DNA of 64,000 bases, taken from the NCBI RefSeq assembly GCF_044762665.1, contig NZ_JBIWES010000005.1, positions 186,001 to 250,000 of the forward strand, in the 5' to 3' direction. This stretch comes from Peribacillus frigoritolerans_B. Lineage in GTDB: Bacteria; Bacillota; Bacilli; Bacillales; DSM-1321. The notes beneath the pieces were generated by a model that was not told the origin of the DNA, searched no databases, and saw only the letters and a program-made list of their open reading frames with translations. This document shows, piece after piece, positions 24,094 through 33,101 of this stretch (its first letter is position 1; every line of letters starts with the position of its first letter). The translations under genes and the position numbers were made by a program.

Positions 24094-25266
24094 GTGAAAA
24101 CTTTAATTGTCGATGATGAGTTCAATGTACGTGACGTAATACGCCATTTGGGGCAGTGGGAAAAATACGGTATCACCCATCTATTAGAAGCAAGTAATGG
24201 CGATGATGCAAAAAGAACGATAGAGAAGGAAAGTCCGGAAATCATCTTTACAGACGTGAAAATGCCTGGAATGAGCGGTTTGGAACTAATCGAGTGGCTA
24301 GATTCCATTTCTTATCCTGGTAAAGTGATTTTAATTTCGGGTTATGACGACTATTCATTTATGCGTAAAGCAATTCAGTTTAGCAGCTTCGATTATTTGT
24401 TGAAACCGATTGAAGCTGATGCATTTAACAAAACACTGGAAGAAGCCGTTAAATCATGGGCAAATGAAGAGGAAGTTCGAGCTAATAAAGATACCGGTGT
24501 ATATGAAGATGTTAAAAGGTTTCGGGGAAATCAATTAGTTACTGCCGCTTGTATGGGGGAACACTTCGACAAAAACGATATTGAGTCATATGTTCCAAAA
24601 GCAGATGGATACAACCTTACATTAATTTCCTTTTACCAAATGCACCATCCTGCCCCCTACATTCAGTTACTTGCTGACGAACTTGTCGAGCGGAAAATCG
24701 GAAATGTATTTGCGCTTCAGAATGATCCTAATCTTTGTCTAGTGATCACCATACCTGACCATTGGTTATCCGTTGAAGAATGGATCAGTCATCAATTTGA
24801 TATTCCTGTTCGCCTTGTTTGTGGCGAGCCCTTGGAATCATTAGGGGATATCCACAATTCCTTCCAGTCATTACAAAAAGCAATGAAAAATCAAAATTTC
24901 AGATCCATCCACCGTTTGGATGACTTGGATGTTGCACGTCGCATAGAGGACATAGTTTCATATGTTGAAAAATATTACATGGAAGAATTGAGTTTAGAAA
25001 AGCTATCGAATGTATTCTTCTTAAGTCGCGAACATATCTCAAGAAAGTTCAAACAAAAAACCGGAATGCTCCTGTCCAAATACATCACTAAACTAAGAAC
25101 TGACCAAGCAAAACGTTGGTTAAGAGAAACCGAAAAAAGTATTTACTCCATCTCTTTAATGCTCGGCTATCAGGATGAGAAATACTTTTCAAAACTATTC
25201 AAAAAAGTGGTTGGCATGACACCATTCGAATACCGAAACGGTGAAAAGAATGCAGATCAGAAGTGA
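24094..25266 (+). CDS. YesN-type response regulator with AraC DNA-binding domain
   Basis: About 390 residues: a receiver domain (VKTLIVDDEFNVRDVIRH, phospho-aspartate in IIFTDVKMPG, lysine in FDYLLKPIEAD). A middle region of about 150 residues follows, then a C-terminal AraC-type double helix-turn-helix (LEKLSNVFFLSREHISRKFK and ISLMLGYQDEKYFSKLFKK). It is the partner of the adjacent YesM-type kinase. The GTG start follows AAGGAG by nine bases. Likely targets are the downstream binding-protein gene and sacB-levB, because TAAGACTAA motifs precede both the kinase gene and sacB. Confidence 0.88.
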   Translation: MKTLIVDDEFNVRDVIRHLGQWEKYGITHLLEASNGDDAKRTIEKESPEIIFTDVKMPGMSGLELIEWLDSISYPGKVILISGYDDYSFMRKAIQFSSFDYLLKPIEADAFNKTLEEAVKSWANEEEVRANKDTGVYEDVKRFRGNQLVTAACMGEHFDKNDIESYVPKADGYNLTLISFYQMHHPAPYIQLLADELVERKIGNVFALQNDPNLCLVITIPDHWLSVEEWISHQFDIPVRLVCGEPLESLGDIHNSFQSLQKAMKNQNFRSIHRLDDLDVARRIEDIVSYVEKYYMEELSLEKLSNVFFLSREHISRKFKQKTGMLLSKYITKLRTDQAKRWLRETEKSIYSISLMLGYQDEKYFSKLFKKVVGMTPFEYRNGEKNADQK

Positions 25267-25301
25267 ATAATTCACCTTAATTAGAAAATTACAGGGGTGA
25301 C

Positions 25302-26585
25302 ATGATGAAAAAAGAGATACTAAACATATTTTTAATCGGCATATTAAGCCTATCACTTTGTGCATGTCAAACAAAGACCGAGAGCGGACCAAAAAAACCT
25401 GAAATTTCAGAGCGAAAAATCACTTTGAGCGTAAGGAATCCGAAAGTTGAAATTTCTACGCAGTTCGAACAAATGGTGATTGCTTATGAAAAAGAAAATC
25501 CAAATGTAGATATAAAGGTTCACACGGTAGGCGGGGCTATGGATGACCTTGCTGATTTGAAAGCAAAAATGGCCACTGGCAATGGTCCTGATATTTTCAC
25601 AAACAGCGGATACGAAAGTGCCAAACAGTGGAGTAAATATTTGGAGGATCTTTCTGACCAACCCTGGGTCGAACATGCATATGAAGATGCGTTAACCCCT
25701 ATGAAATTCGATGGGAAAATTCATGGGATGCCGGTTAATCTGGAAGGGTACGGATTCATCTATAATAAGGATATATTTAATAAGGAAGGAATCGATGAAT
25801 TACCCAAAACGCTGACTGAATTAATAGCAGTTGCTGAAAAATTGCAAAAAGCAGGGGTTACTCCTTTTGCAACTGGATATTATGAAGAGTGGAAATTGGG
25901 TGACCACTTAATGAATGTCGGTTTTACAGAGCAAGAAGATCCACCAGCTTTTATAAAAGGCCTAAATGATGGAACTGAAAAAATATATAATAATCAAAAA
26001 TTCAATGATCTAATCAATTTGTTGGATGTAACATTAAAGTATGGAAACAATAACCCGCTATCAACAGATTACAACATGGAAGTGAATCTATTTACTTCAA
26101 AAAATGCAGCGATTATTCAACAAGGAAACTGGATACAGCCGATGATCGATCAACAATCACCGAATATGAACATCGGATTTATGCCAATACTAATAAATGA
26201 TCAACCTAAGAAGGAAGCCTTGATGGTCGGCGTACCGAATTATTGGGTTGTAAACAAACAAACCACACCAGAAAAGAAGAAAGAAGCGAAGAGATTTTTA
26301 AATTGGATGGTTTCTTCTGAACAAGGCAAAATGTTTTTGACAAAACGCTTTAAATTCATTCCTGCTTTTACTAACATTGAAGCTGACAATTTAGGACCTC
26401 TTGCTGATGAAACAATTCAGTATTATAAAGAAGGAAAAACGTTAAACTCCAACTGGTTTAATTTCCCTGTCGGAATAAGAGAAGAGTTTGCAGCTGCCAT
26501 GCAACTATATGTAGGAAACAAGCTTAATCGCGATCAATTACTGCATGAGTTTCAGAAGTCATGGGATAGGGCTTCAAGCGAATAA
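25302..26585 (+). CDS. orphan extracellular sugar-binding lipoprotein
   Basis: A 427-residue family 1 solute-binding protein. The lipobox LCAC places the lipidated cysteine at residue 22. Typical segments follow: QFEQMVIAYEKENPNVDIKVHT, GNGPDIFTN, LEGYGFIYNKDIFNKEGI and the late LNWMVSSEQGKMF. No ABC permease or ATPase gene is adjacent; the next genes are levansucrase and levanase. It may feed a distant permease. Because it sits directly behind the kinase and regulator, it may instead present fructo-oligosaccharides to the kinase, as in three-component sensors. AGGGGTGAC is the ribosome binding site; the second ATG is an equally possible start. Confidence 0.83.
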   Translation: MMKKEILNIFLIGILSLSLCACQTKTESGPKKPEISERKITLSVRNPKVEISTQFEQMVIAYEKENPNVDIKVHTVGGAMDDLADLKAKMATGNGPDIFTNSGYESAKQWSKYLEDLSDQPWVEHAYEDALTPMKFDGKIHGMPVNLEGYGFIYNKDIFNKEGIDELPKTLTELIAVAEKLQKAGVTPFATGYYEEWKLGDHLMNVGFTEQEDPPAFIKGLNDGTEKIYNNQKFNDLINLLDVTLKYGNNNPLSTDYNMEVNLFTSKNAAIIQQGNWIQPMIDQQSPNMNIGFMPILINDQPKKEALMVGVPNYWVVNKQTTPEKKKEAKRFLNWMVSSEQGKMFLTKRFKFIPAFTNIEADNLGPLADETIQYYKEGKTLNSNWFNFPVGIREEFAAAMQLYVGNKLNRDQLLHEFQKSWDRASSE

Positions 26586-26608
26586 AATCGGACTTCTGTA
26601 CACTTCTT

Positions 26609-26633
26609 GCCTCCTTTGTTGGGGCATTTTTTT
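26609..26633 (+). terminator. terminator after the binding-protein gene
   Basis: GCCTCC and GGGGC (imperfect stem) enclose TTTGTT and are followed by ATTTTTTT. It separates the regulatory genes from sacB. Confidence 0.65.
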
Positions 26634-26659
26634 GTACGTCGAAAAATACGATATCAATA

Positions 26660-26709
26660 TAAGACTAAATTCTAATCAATATATGACATATCCATAGAAT
26701 TAAGACTAA
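26660..26709 (+). promoter_or_regulatory. two TAAGACTAA motifs upstream of sacB
   Basis: The copies at 26660-26668 and 26701-26709 have starts 41 bp apart, close to four helical turns, about 110-160 bp before the sacB start. The same motif precedes the kinase gene. Proposed binding sites of the YesN-like regulator. Confidence 0.5.
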
Positions 26710-26740
26710 CCTATAATTTTATTAGTACTTCAAACAGGCG

Positions 26741-26770
26741 GGACTGTTACTCCCAAAAAGTAATCGTTCC
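26741..26770 (+). promoter_or_regulatory. hairpin in the sacB leader region
   Basis: GGACTGTTACT and AGTAATCGTTCC form an imperfect stem. The first arm resembles the first half of the SacY/LicT antiterminator target, but the second half does not match and no T run follows. It may be a vestige or unrelated. Confidence 0.3.
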
Positions 26771-26818
26771 ACTAGACTTTATTTTTATATACTAATAAAC
26801 ATTCTAGGAGGAAGGCAC

Positions 26819-28285
26819 ATGAACCTTAACAGGCTTGCCAAACAAGCAACAGTAATAACACTTAGTACAGTTATCTTATTAGGAGGAAGTCGCTCAGAGA
26901 CTTTCGCGGCAGCAAAGGACCCATTAGATCACAATGAAAAGTATGGCACTTCACAAATCACTCGTTACGACATGCAAAAAATGATTAATCAGCAAGGCGA
27001 TGAGAAGTTTACAGTTCCCAAGTTTGACGAATCAACAATAAAAAACATTCCCTCTGCAAAAAAGTATGACAAATCAGGTAATTTAATCGATATGGATGTA
27101 TGGGATACTTGGCCATTACAAAACGCTGATGGTACAGTGGCAGAATATAAGGGCTATCATATTGTATTTGGATTAGCTGGAGACCCTAAAAATGGTAGTG
27201 ACACGTTCATTTACTTGTTCTACAAAAAAGTTGGAGAAACATCCATCGATGCTTGGAAAAATGCTGGTAGAGTATTTGATGATAATGATAAGAATGTTCC
27301 AAATGATCCTTATTTAAAAAATCAAGCAGAAGAGTGGTCCGGTTCTGCAACCTTCACATCTGATGGAGAAGTTCGCTTATTCTATACAAATCGCGGACAG
27401 TTTTCACCAGATTCTAAGCAATACGGTAAACAAACATTAACAACAGCTCAAGTAAACTTATCTGAGTCAGGTGCTAATACATTGCAAGTGGATGGCGTAG
27501 AAGATTACAAATCCATCTATGAAGGTGGAGACAGCAAGTTTTATCAATCACATGATAAAGCTTTCGGTGATGAAAATTTTAGTGATAATCATACATTGAG
27601 AGATCCTCACTATATTGAAGATAAGGGTCGTAAATACCTTGTTTTTGAAGCGAATACTGGGACTGAATATGGTTACCAAGGAGAAGAATCACTTTACAAC
27701 AGAGCTTACTATGGCAACAGCAATAAATTCTTCCAAGCTGAAAAGGATAAACTTCTGCAAAGCTCTAAAAAAGGGTTAGCTGAATTAGCAAATGGTGCAA
27801 TTGGCATCATTGAAATAAACGATGATTATACATTAAAAAACGAAATGAAACCCTTGATTGTTTCGAATACAGTAACAGATGAAATTGAACGTCCTAACAT
27901 ATTTAAAAAAGACGGCAAATGGTATTTATTCACAAGTACAAGAGGATCTAAAATGACCATTGATGGAATTGATGATAAAGATATTTACATGTTAGGCTAC
28001 GTGGCAAATTCTTTAACTGGCCCATACAAACCATTAAATAAAACAGGAATTGTCTTACACCAAGATCTTAATCCTTATGATATTACTTGGACGTACGCTC
28101 ACTATGCTATCCCACAACAGGAAAGCGATAATGTAGTTATCACAAGTTACATGACAAATAGAGGTTATTTTAAAGACCATAAATCCACCTTTGCCCCAAG
28201 TTTTTCACTTAACATTGAAGGGCCAAATACAGCTGTGATAGAAGATAGCATTCAGGAACAGGGTCAACTAACGAATAACGAATAA
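26819..28285 (+). CDS. sacB: levansucrase
   Basis: A 488-residue secreted GH68 enzyme that transfers fructose from sucrose to build levan. The signal peptide ends near ETFAAA (residue 32). The nucleophile lies in VWDTWPLQ (Asp about 96), the transition-state stabiliser in RDP (about 261-263), and the acid/base in DEIERPN (about 354-360). These three motifs define the family. Its length fits Bacillus SacB. CTAGGAGGAAGGCAC precedes the ATG. It lies between an orphan sugar-binding lipoprotein and levB. Regulation is probably by the upstream two-component system; no sacX/sacY genes or clear antiterminator target are present. Confidence 0.95.
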   Translation: MNLNRLAKQATVITLSTVILLGGSRSETFAAAKDPLDHNEKYGTSQITRYDMQKMINQQGDEKFTVPKFDESTIKNIPSAKKYDKSGNLIDMDVWDTWPLQNADGTVAEYKGYHIVFGLAGDPKNGSDTFIYLFYKKVGETSIDAWKNAGRVFDDNDKNVPNDPYLKNQAEEWSGSATFTSDGEVRLFYTNRGQFSPDSKQYGKQTLTTAQVNLSESGANTLQVDGVEDYKSIYEGGDSKFYQSHDKAFGDENFSDNHTLRDPHYIEDKGRKYLVFEANTGTEYGYQGEESLYNRAYYGNSNKFFQAEKDKLLQSSKKGLAELANGAIGIIEINDDYTLKNEMKPLIVSNTVTDEIERPNIFKKDGKWYLFTSTRGSKMTIDGIDDKDIYMLGYVANSLTGPYKPLNKTGIVLHQDLNPYDITWTYAHYAIPQQESDNVVITSYMTNRGYFKDHKSTFAPSFSLNIEGPNTAVIEDSIQEQGQLTNNE

Positions 28286-28308
28286 CCCCGAGGTTTTATA
28301 AAATTAAC

Positions 28309-28350
28309 AAAAAAAAGAAAATGTCTGTAAAATTGACATTTTCTTTTTTT
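28309..28350 (+). terminator. terminator between sacB and levB
   Basis: AAAAAAAGAAAATGTC and GACATTTTCTTTTTTT form a long AT-rich stem. Partial readthrough would still express levB. Confidence 0.8.
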
Positions 28351-28414
28351 AATTTAAATAAGTTTTACATTATCTTAGGAACAAAATAGGAAAAATAAAA
28401 GCGTGGTGATTTAC

Positions 28415-29968
28415 TTGGACAAAATGGTTTTTAATAAGAAAGGTTTTAAGTCGTTGCCTGTATTCATACTTGGATTGTTTATTGCCGGATTATTAGTCTA
28501 TTTAGTCAAATCAACTTTACCAGTTAAGCATGAAGAGGAATCGTATCGAGCTAACTACCATTTCACTGTACCTGACAAATGGAAAAACGATCCTCAGAGG
28601 CCGATTTTTATTGATGGAGAGTACCATTACTTTTACCTCTATAATGGGGATTATCCGGATGGAAATGGAACAGAATGGCGTCATTCAACCTCAAAAGACT
28701 TGGTGCATTGGAGTGATCAAGGAATAGCCATTCCGAAATATACCAATGATAATGGAGATCCTTGGTCGGGATCAGTCGTTGTGGACAAGGAAAATACGGC
28801 AGGCTTTGGAAAAGATGCTCTTGTGGCAATGGTTACGCAGCCCTCCAAGGATGGCGGTAAACAGGAACAATTTCTATGGTATAGTACGGACAACGGTAAA
28901 ACATTTACCTCCTACAGTGATGATCCTATCATTTCAAATCCAGGAACGAAAGATTTTAGAGATCCAAAAATCATCTGGGATGACAATGATCATAAATGGA
29001 TAATGGTCATGGCTGAAGGAACAAAAATAGGTTTTTATAAGTCTCACAATCTAAAAGATTGGCAGTATATGAGCAGTTTTGTCACGAAAAACATAGGTAT
29101 TGTCGAGTGCCCGGACCTTTATTTGTTACGGGCGGATGATGGGACTTTAAAATGGGTTCTTGGTGTCAGTGCTAATGGCCAATCGAATGGTAAACCAAAC
29201 ACATACGCCTATTGGACTGGAAGCTTTGATGGAATGGAATTCTTCCCAGATTATAATGAACCGCAATGGTTAGATTATGGCTTCGATTGGTATGGTGGAG
29301 TTACATTTGAAGATGGGACAGAAAGCGATAAATATAACAAACGGTATGCTCTAGCTTGGATGAATAATTGGGCCTATGCCGATAATACTCCGACCCTAAA
29401 AGAAGACTTTAATGGAATGGATTCCATCGTTCGCCAAATCGGGCTAAAACATGCAGGCAACAACCTATATTATTTATCTTCACAACCTATCGAAGCATTG
29501 AAAGAATTGACGAGTGCAACGGATTCTTATGAAAAAATTGAAGTGAATGGTTCCAAAACACTAGATGTAAAAGGTGATGTATATCAATTGGAGACCGATA
29601 TCAATTGGTCAGACATAAACAATGTAGGCTTAAGGCTTCGGGAATCAGAAGATCAAACACGCCACATTGACGTAGGAATTTTTGTAGAAGAAAACTACTC
29701 TTATGTCAATCGAACTTTTACCGAACACCCTGACGAAAGTAATCAATATATTAAAAGTATTGCTCCATATGATTCTAGCAAGAAACATGTTCACTTAAAG
29801 ATCCTCATTGATAAAACAAGTATTGAGGTGTTTGTGGATGATGGAAAGATTGCACATTCAAATTTAATATTCCCTGAATTTGATGATAAAGGAATCTCCC
29901 TCTTCACAGAGGGAGGCAAAGCGGTCTTTAATAATATTAAGATCAAACACATCGGTTCTATTAATTGA
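28415..29968 (+). CDS. levB: endolevanase, membrane-anchored GH32 enzyme
   Basis: About 517 residues, close along its length to Bacillus subtilis LevB (YveB). An N-terminal helix (VFILGLFIAGLLVYLV) anchors or exports it. The five-blade propeller starts YHFTVPDKWKNDPQRPIF, where the aspartate of KNDP is the nucleophile. RDPK supplies the stabilising aspartate and ECPDLY the acid/base glutamate. The C-terminal beta sandwich ends FVDDGKIAHSNLIFPE. It cuts levan into oligosaccharides. sacB-levB order is the same as in B. subtilis. TTG is taken as start, because GGTGAT aligns with an extended ribosome binding site; upstream GTG codons overlap that site. Confidence 0.92.
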   Translation: MDKMVFNKKGFKSLPVFILGLFIAGLLVYLVKSTLPVKHEEESYRANYHFTVPDKWKNDPQRPIFIDGEYHYFYLYNGDYPDGNGTEWRHSTSKDLVHWSDQGIAIPKYTNDNGDPWSGSVVVDKENTAGFGKDALVAMVTQPSKDGGKQEQFLWYSTDNGKTFTSYSDDPIISNPGTKDFRDPKIIWDDNDHKWIMVMAEGTKIGFYKSHNLKDWQYMSSFVTKNIGIVECPDLYLLRADDGTLKWVLGVSANGQSNGKPNTYAYWTGSFDGMEFFPDYNEPQWLDYGFDWYGGVTFEDGTESDKYNKRYALAWMNNWAYADNTPTLKEDFNGMDSIVRQIGLKHAGNNLYYLSSQPIEALKELTSATDSYEKIEVNGSKTLDVKGDVYQLETDINWSDINNVGLRLRESEDQTRHIDVGIFVEENYSYVNRTFTEHPDESNQYIKSIAPYDSSKKHVHLKILIDKTSIEVFVDDGKIAHSNLIFPEFDDKGISLFTEGGKAVFNNIKIKHIGSIN

Positions 29969-30055
29969 ATATCATTTATGAATGACGATACTATGGTTTA
30001 TACTTTGACCACTATTCACCATGTCTACCCTAAATTCTTCAAATAGGAGTAATAA

Positions 30056-30097
30056 CGAAAAGCCGGATTCAACAAGTATTGAAATCCGGCTTTTCGC
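30056..30097 (+). terminator. strong terminator after levB
   Basis: CGAAAAGCCGGATT pairs with AATCCGGCTTTTCG; the stem is nearly perfect and usable on either strand. Confidence 0.85.
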
Positions 30098-30431
30098 TAT
30101 GGCTGAGAGGCTTCTTACAAGGGGAAAGCTGTTGAATCAATTACTATCCCACCCGTTTGGTGGTCGGTTTATGATGATTAACGATAGTTAACTTCAGTAA
30201 ATAACCCGTGCCATACAAAGGTACTTGTAGAAGCTACTGACCACAATATGTAAGTGGAAGCTGTCCCTCCCTCTCCATTGTGTCTTTATGAATCTATTTG
30301 TATTTGAGTTACTTCAACTTGTAAACTTCCTGACTACTACATATTCATTTATAGCCATGGCGAATTAAGAAGGTAGTTGATTAAGAATTAGGGCATCTGT
30401 CAAAAGCGGATGCCTTTCTCTTCTTTAGGAG
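30098..30431. other. 334-bp intergenic region without a gene
   Basis: A hairpin GGGCATC/GGATGCC followed by TTTCTCTTCTTT lies near 30388-30423 in plus orientation. Otherwise nothing distinctive was found. Convergent genes flank the region, so no promoter is required. Confidence 0.45.
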
Positions 30432-32189
30432 TCATGTTAACCCTATCTCCCGTTTTCGTTTCTGTTTTAATAACGCAGGCTTTTGAACTTGCTGTGAGAG
30501 TGCGGTACATTCAGCAAATGAAAACTGTTTACACCCTTTACAACGGTTCTCATCCAGTTTGGATAAAGCTTTATTGATGGCATCACCCGTATTGGTAAAG
30601 AACTGTTCCTCACCAACCAGTTTAATAAATCCGGTTTTTCTCAGCATTTCTTTAGGTTCCTGTTGAATTCCGGAAATCAACACTTGTAGGTTATGAACCT
30701 TGAATTGCTTCACGATGTCGGTTAGCAGTGCTTCTCCCGATGTATCGATAAATGACACATTGCTCATTCTTAATAAGAGGACTTTTGGTTTTGATCGCAT
30801 TATTTCCTCGATTTCTTCTTGCAGCCTTTCGATTGTGCCAAAGAATAAAGGTCCTTCTATCGTATAAATGTTAATCTGCGGGCAGCTTGAACCTTGTTGC
30901 ACCATTTCTGGTTTAACTAGTTTATCAGCTGGATCTGGTAATACCTTTGATAATTTCAATGTACCGCTCATCAGTTTAACGAACGATAGAATGGCTAATA
31001 GTAATCCGATCCCGACGCCTGTTGTCAGGTCAATCAATACGGTTAACACGAAGGTAACGATCAATACGGCCGAGTCCATGGTTTTGGCTTTTAAGATATG
31101 CAAGAATTCTTTTCGTTCGCTCATGTTCCATGCAACGAACATAAGAATGGGTGCCATGCTGGCCAAAGGAATGGCCGAAGCATAAGGAGCCAAACTGACT
31201 AACACCAGCAATACCACCAACCCATGAATCACGCCTGATATCGGGGAAACTGCACCGTTTTTAATATTCGTTGCGGTACGGGCGATGGCACCTGTAGCCG
31301 GAATGCCTCCAAATAAAGGCGTAATCATATTGGTCAATCCTTGTCCCATCAGCTCTTTATTGCTGTTATGTTTACTGTTGGTCATGCCGTCTGCCACTAC
31401 AGCGGATAAGAGTGATTCAATTCCTCCAAGCATGGCAATGACCAAAGCAGCCGGAAGGAGTTCAATCACCAGACCGCCAGTGATATGGGGAAACTGAAAA
31501 TGGGGCAATGCATTAGGAATGGCGCCATAAGCCGATCCTATTGTCGCTACCTGACCTGGAAAGAATAAGCTGGCGACTAGAGTTGATACAATCAATCCCA
31601 GCAATGCTCCAGGGATTTTCGGTAAATATTTTGGAGTTAATATGACGAGAGTTAAACTTATGATAGCTACCAGTACACTATAGATATTCACTGTATTGAA
31701 GTTCAATAAGATTTCTTTCATATTTAATAGAAAGGCTTCTTCTTTTTTTAAGTTACTGAGTCCAAAGAAATTGGCAATCTGCCCAGAGAAGATAATCACA
31801 GCAATTCCAGCTGTAAAGCCGATGGTAACTGGACGCGGAATAAACTTGATGAATCTTCCCAGTTTGAAGACGCCTAAAAGAAAAATCATGATACCTGCCA
31901 GGAAACCGGCGATTAACAGTTTTTCATACCCGTACTGCATGACCACCCCTAACAAGACCGGGACAAAGGCTCCAGTCGGGCCTGCAATTTGATATTTCGA
32001 ACCGCCAAAAAGGGAGACCATGATTCCTGCAATGATCGATGTGTACAGTCCGTATTCCGGTCTTACTCCAGATGCAATGGCAAAAGCCATCGCTAAAGGT
32101 ATTGCCACTATCCCAACTACCACCCCGGCAACCAGGTCTTTCTGAAAATGGCCTAAGTTATATCCTTCAAGCCTGCTAGAACTCATCAT
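30432..32189 (-). CDS. SulP-family anion (probably bicarbonate) transporter with STAS domain
   Basis: A 585-residue protein. The transmembrane part, about residues 12-410, contains the SulP signature region (DLVAGVVVGIVAIPLAMAFAIASGV) and GGIPATGAIARTATNIKNGA. The STAS domain covers about 440-550, with VSFIDTSGEALLTDIV. Its partner is a beta carbonic anhydrase gene overlapping the start by four bases, which points to bicarbonate or carbonate rather than sulfate as substrate. The C-terminal tail CKGCKQFSFAEC is cysteine-rich, a feature I do not know from other SulP proteins. It could bind a metal or respond to redox state. Confidence 0.85.
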   Translation of the reverse strand: MMSSSRLEGYNLGHFQKDLVAGVVVGIVAIPLAMAFAIASGVRPEYGLYTSIIAGIMVSLFGGSKYQIAGPTGAFVPVLLGVVMQYGYEKLLIAGFLAGIMIFLLGVFKLGRFIKFIPRPVTIGFTAGIAVIIFSGQIANFFGLSNLKKEEAFLLNMKEILLNFNTVNIYSVLVAIISLTLVILTPKYLPKIPGALLGLIVSTLVASLFFPGQVATIGSAYGAIPNALPHFQFPHITGGLVIELLPAALVIAMLGGIESLLSAVVADGMTNSKHNSNKELMGQGLTNMITPLFGGIPATGAIARTATNIKNGAVSPISGVIHGLVVLLVLVSLAPYASAIPLASMAPILMFVAWNMSERKEFLHILKAKTMDSAVLIVTFVLTVLIDLTTGVGIGLLLAILSFVKLMSGTLKLSKVLPDPADKLVKPEMVQQGSSCPQINIYTIEGPLFFGTIERLQEEIEEIMRSKPKVLLLRMSNVSFIDTSGEALLTDIVKQFKVHNLQVLISGIQQEPKEMLRKTGFIKLVGEEQFFTNTGDAINKALSKLDENRCKGCKQFSFAECTALSQQVQKPALLKQKRKREIGLT

Positions 32190-32800
32190 TTTATCGCTCC
32201 TTCTTTTATTGAAGTATGCATTTCGTCCTTGCTGACAATGTTGCTATATCCATCTATGATTCGATCCAGTTTACCCGTTTCGGGATGGATGACCATACCG
32301 TGAACGGCAATGGAATCCGGTAATAATGGGTGGTTTTTGATCAAACTGACACTATTCCTTACACTCTCCTCAACGCATTGAAAACCTGTCAGCCACTTTG
32401 ATAAATCAATACCAGAGTTTGTAAGAATATCAATTTGCTCCTGACTGACTTTCTTCTGCTTTGCGGCATCAAGCAGTGAAGAGGATTGAAGCCCCACCAT
32501 ACCGCAACCGTGATGTCCGATCACACACACTTCCTCCACTTTTAGCTCATAAATGGCGACAAGGATACTGCGCATAATGCTGCCAAAGGGATGGGAAACA
32601 ATAGCTCCAGCGTTTTTAATGATTTTCGCATCTCCATTTCTTAACCCCATCGCCTTTGGAAGCAATTCCAACAGACGGGTATCCATGCACGTTATGATGA
32701 CGATCTTTTTATCTGGATACTTTGTCGTTTGAAACCTTTCATATTTGTTTTGATCGACAAACGTCTTGTTGTAATCCAGAATGCTAGAAATAACTGACAT
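32186..32800 (-). CDS. beta-class carbonic anhydrase
   Basis: A 204-residue zinc enzyme interconverting carbon dioxide and bicarbonate. Zinc ligands are Cys38 (CMDTRL, with the Asp40-Arg42 dyad), His96 and Cys99 (GHHGCGM). The length and the long C-terminal arm (VHGMVIHPETGKLDRIIDGY) fit the prokaryotic clade that includes YtiB-like proteins. Its stop overlaps the SulP start (ATGA), so hydration and transport of inorganic carbon are coupled. The ribosome binding site is AAAGGGG upstream. Such pairs supply bicarbonate for carboxylases in low-CO2 growth. Confidence 0.9.
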   Translation of the reverse strand: MSVISSILDYNKTFVDQNKYERFQTTKYPDKKIVIITCMDTRLLELLPKAMGLRNGDAKIIKNAGAIVSHPFGSIMRSILVAIYELKVEEVCVIGHHGCGMVGLQSSSLLDAAKQKKVSQEQIDILTNSGIDLSKWLTGFQCVEESVRNSVSLIKNHPLLPDSIAVHGMVIHPETGKLDRIIDGYSNIVSKDEMHTSIKEGAIK

Positions 32801-33030
32801 TACTTATTCCCCTTTCTCTTGCAAATCTTTGTTAAGGTGTTGAAATATGTATGTACAATAATCCAGATGCCTTTCATCCACCCAACTTATTTGGCCCTGT
32901 TTTATCATTGGTGCTTTATTCCATGTTAGAGATATTAAATTAGAGTTAAATGATAGAAGGATTAGAAATTGGTGAGAATTATTACAGTTCCTTCTCTTTT
33001 CTTTTGCATTTTTCTTACCCACCAAAGCCA

Positions 33031-33076
33031 AAAAGGGTGATGCATATTAGACAGCTAGTATGCATCACCCTTTTTT
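33031..33076 (-). terminator. terminator of the PepSY two-component operon
   Basis: AAAAGGGTGATGCATA and TATGCATCACCCTTTTTT form a perfect 16-bp stem, symmetrical enough to stop transcription from both sides. Confidence 0.85.
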
Positions 33077-33101
33077 GGATATATTTAATTGAGCCACTAT
33101 T

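Noticed and set aside
26741..26770. Functional SacY antiterminator target for sacB
   Set aside because: Only the first half matches, no terminator overlaps it, and no sacX/sacY genes are in the window.
32804..33031. 75-codon minus-strand frame upstream of carbonic anhydrase
   Set aside because: No ribosome binding site and no family pattern; it covers the leader of the carbonic anhydrase gene.
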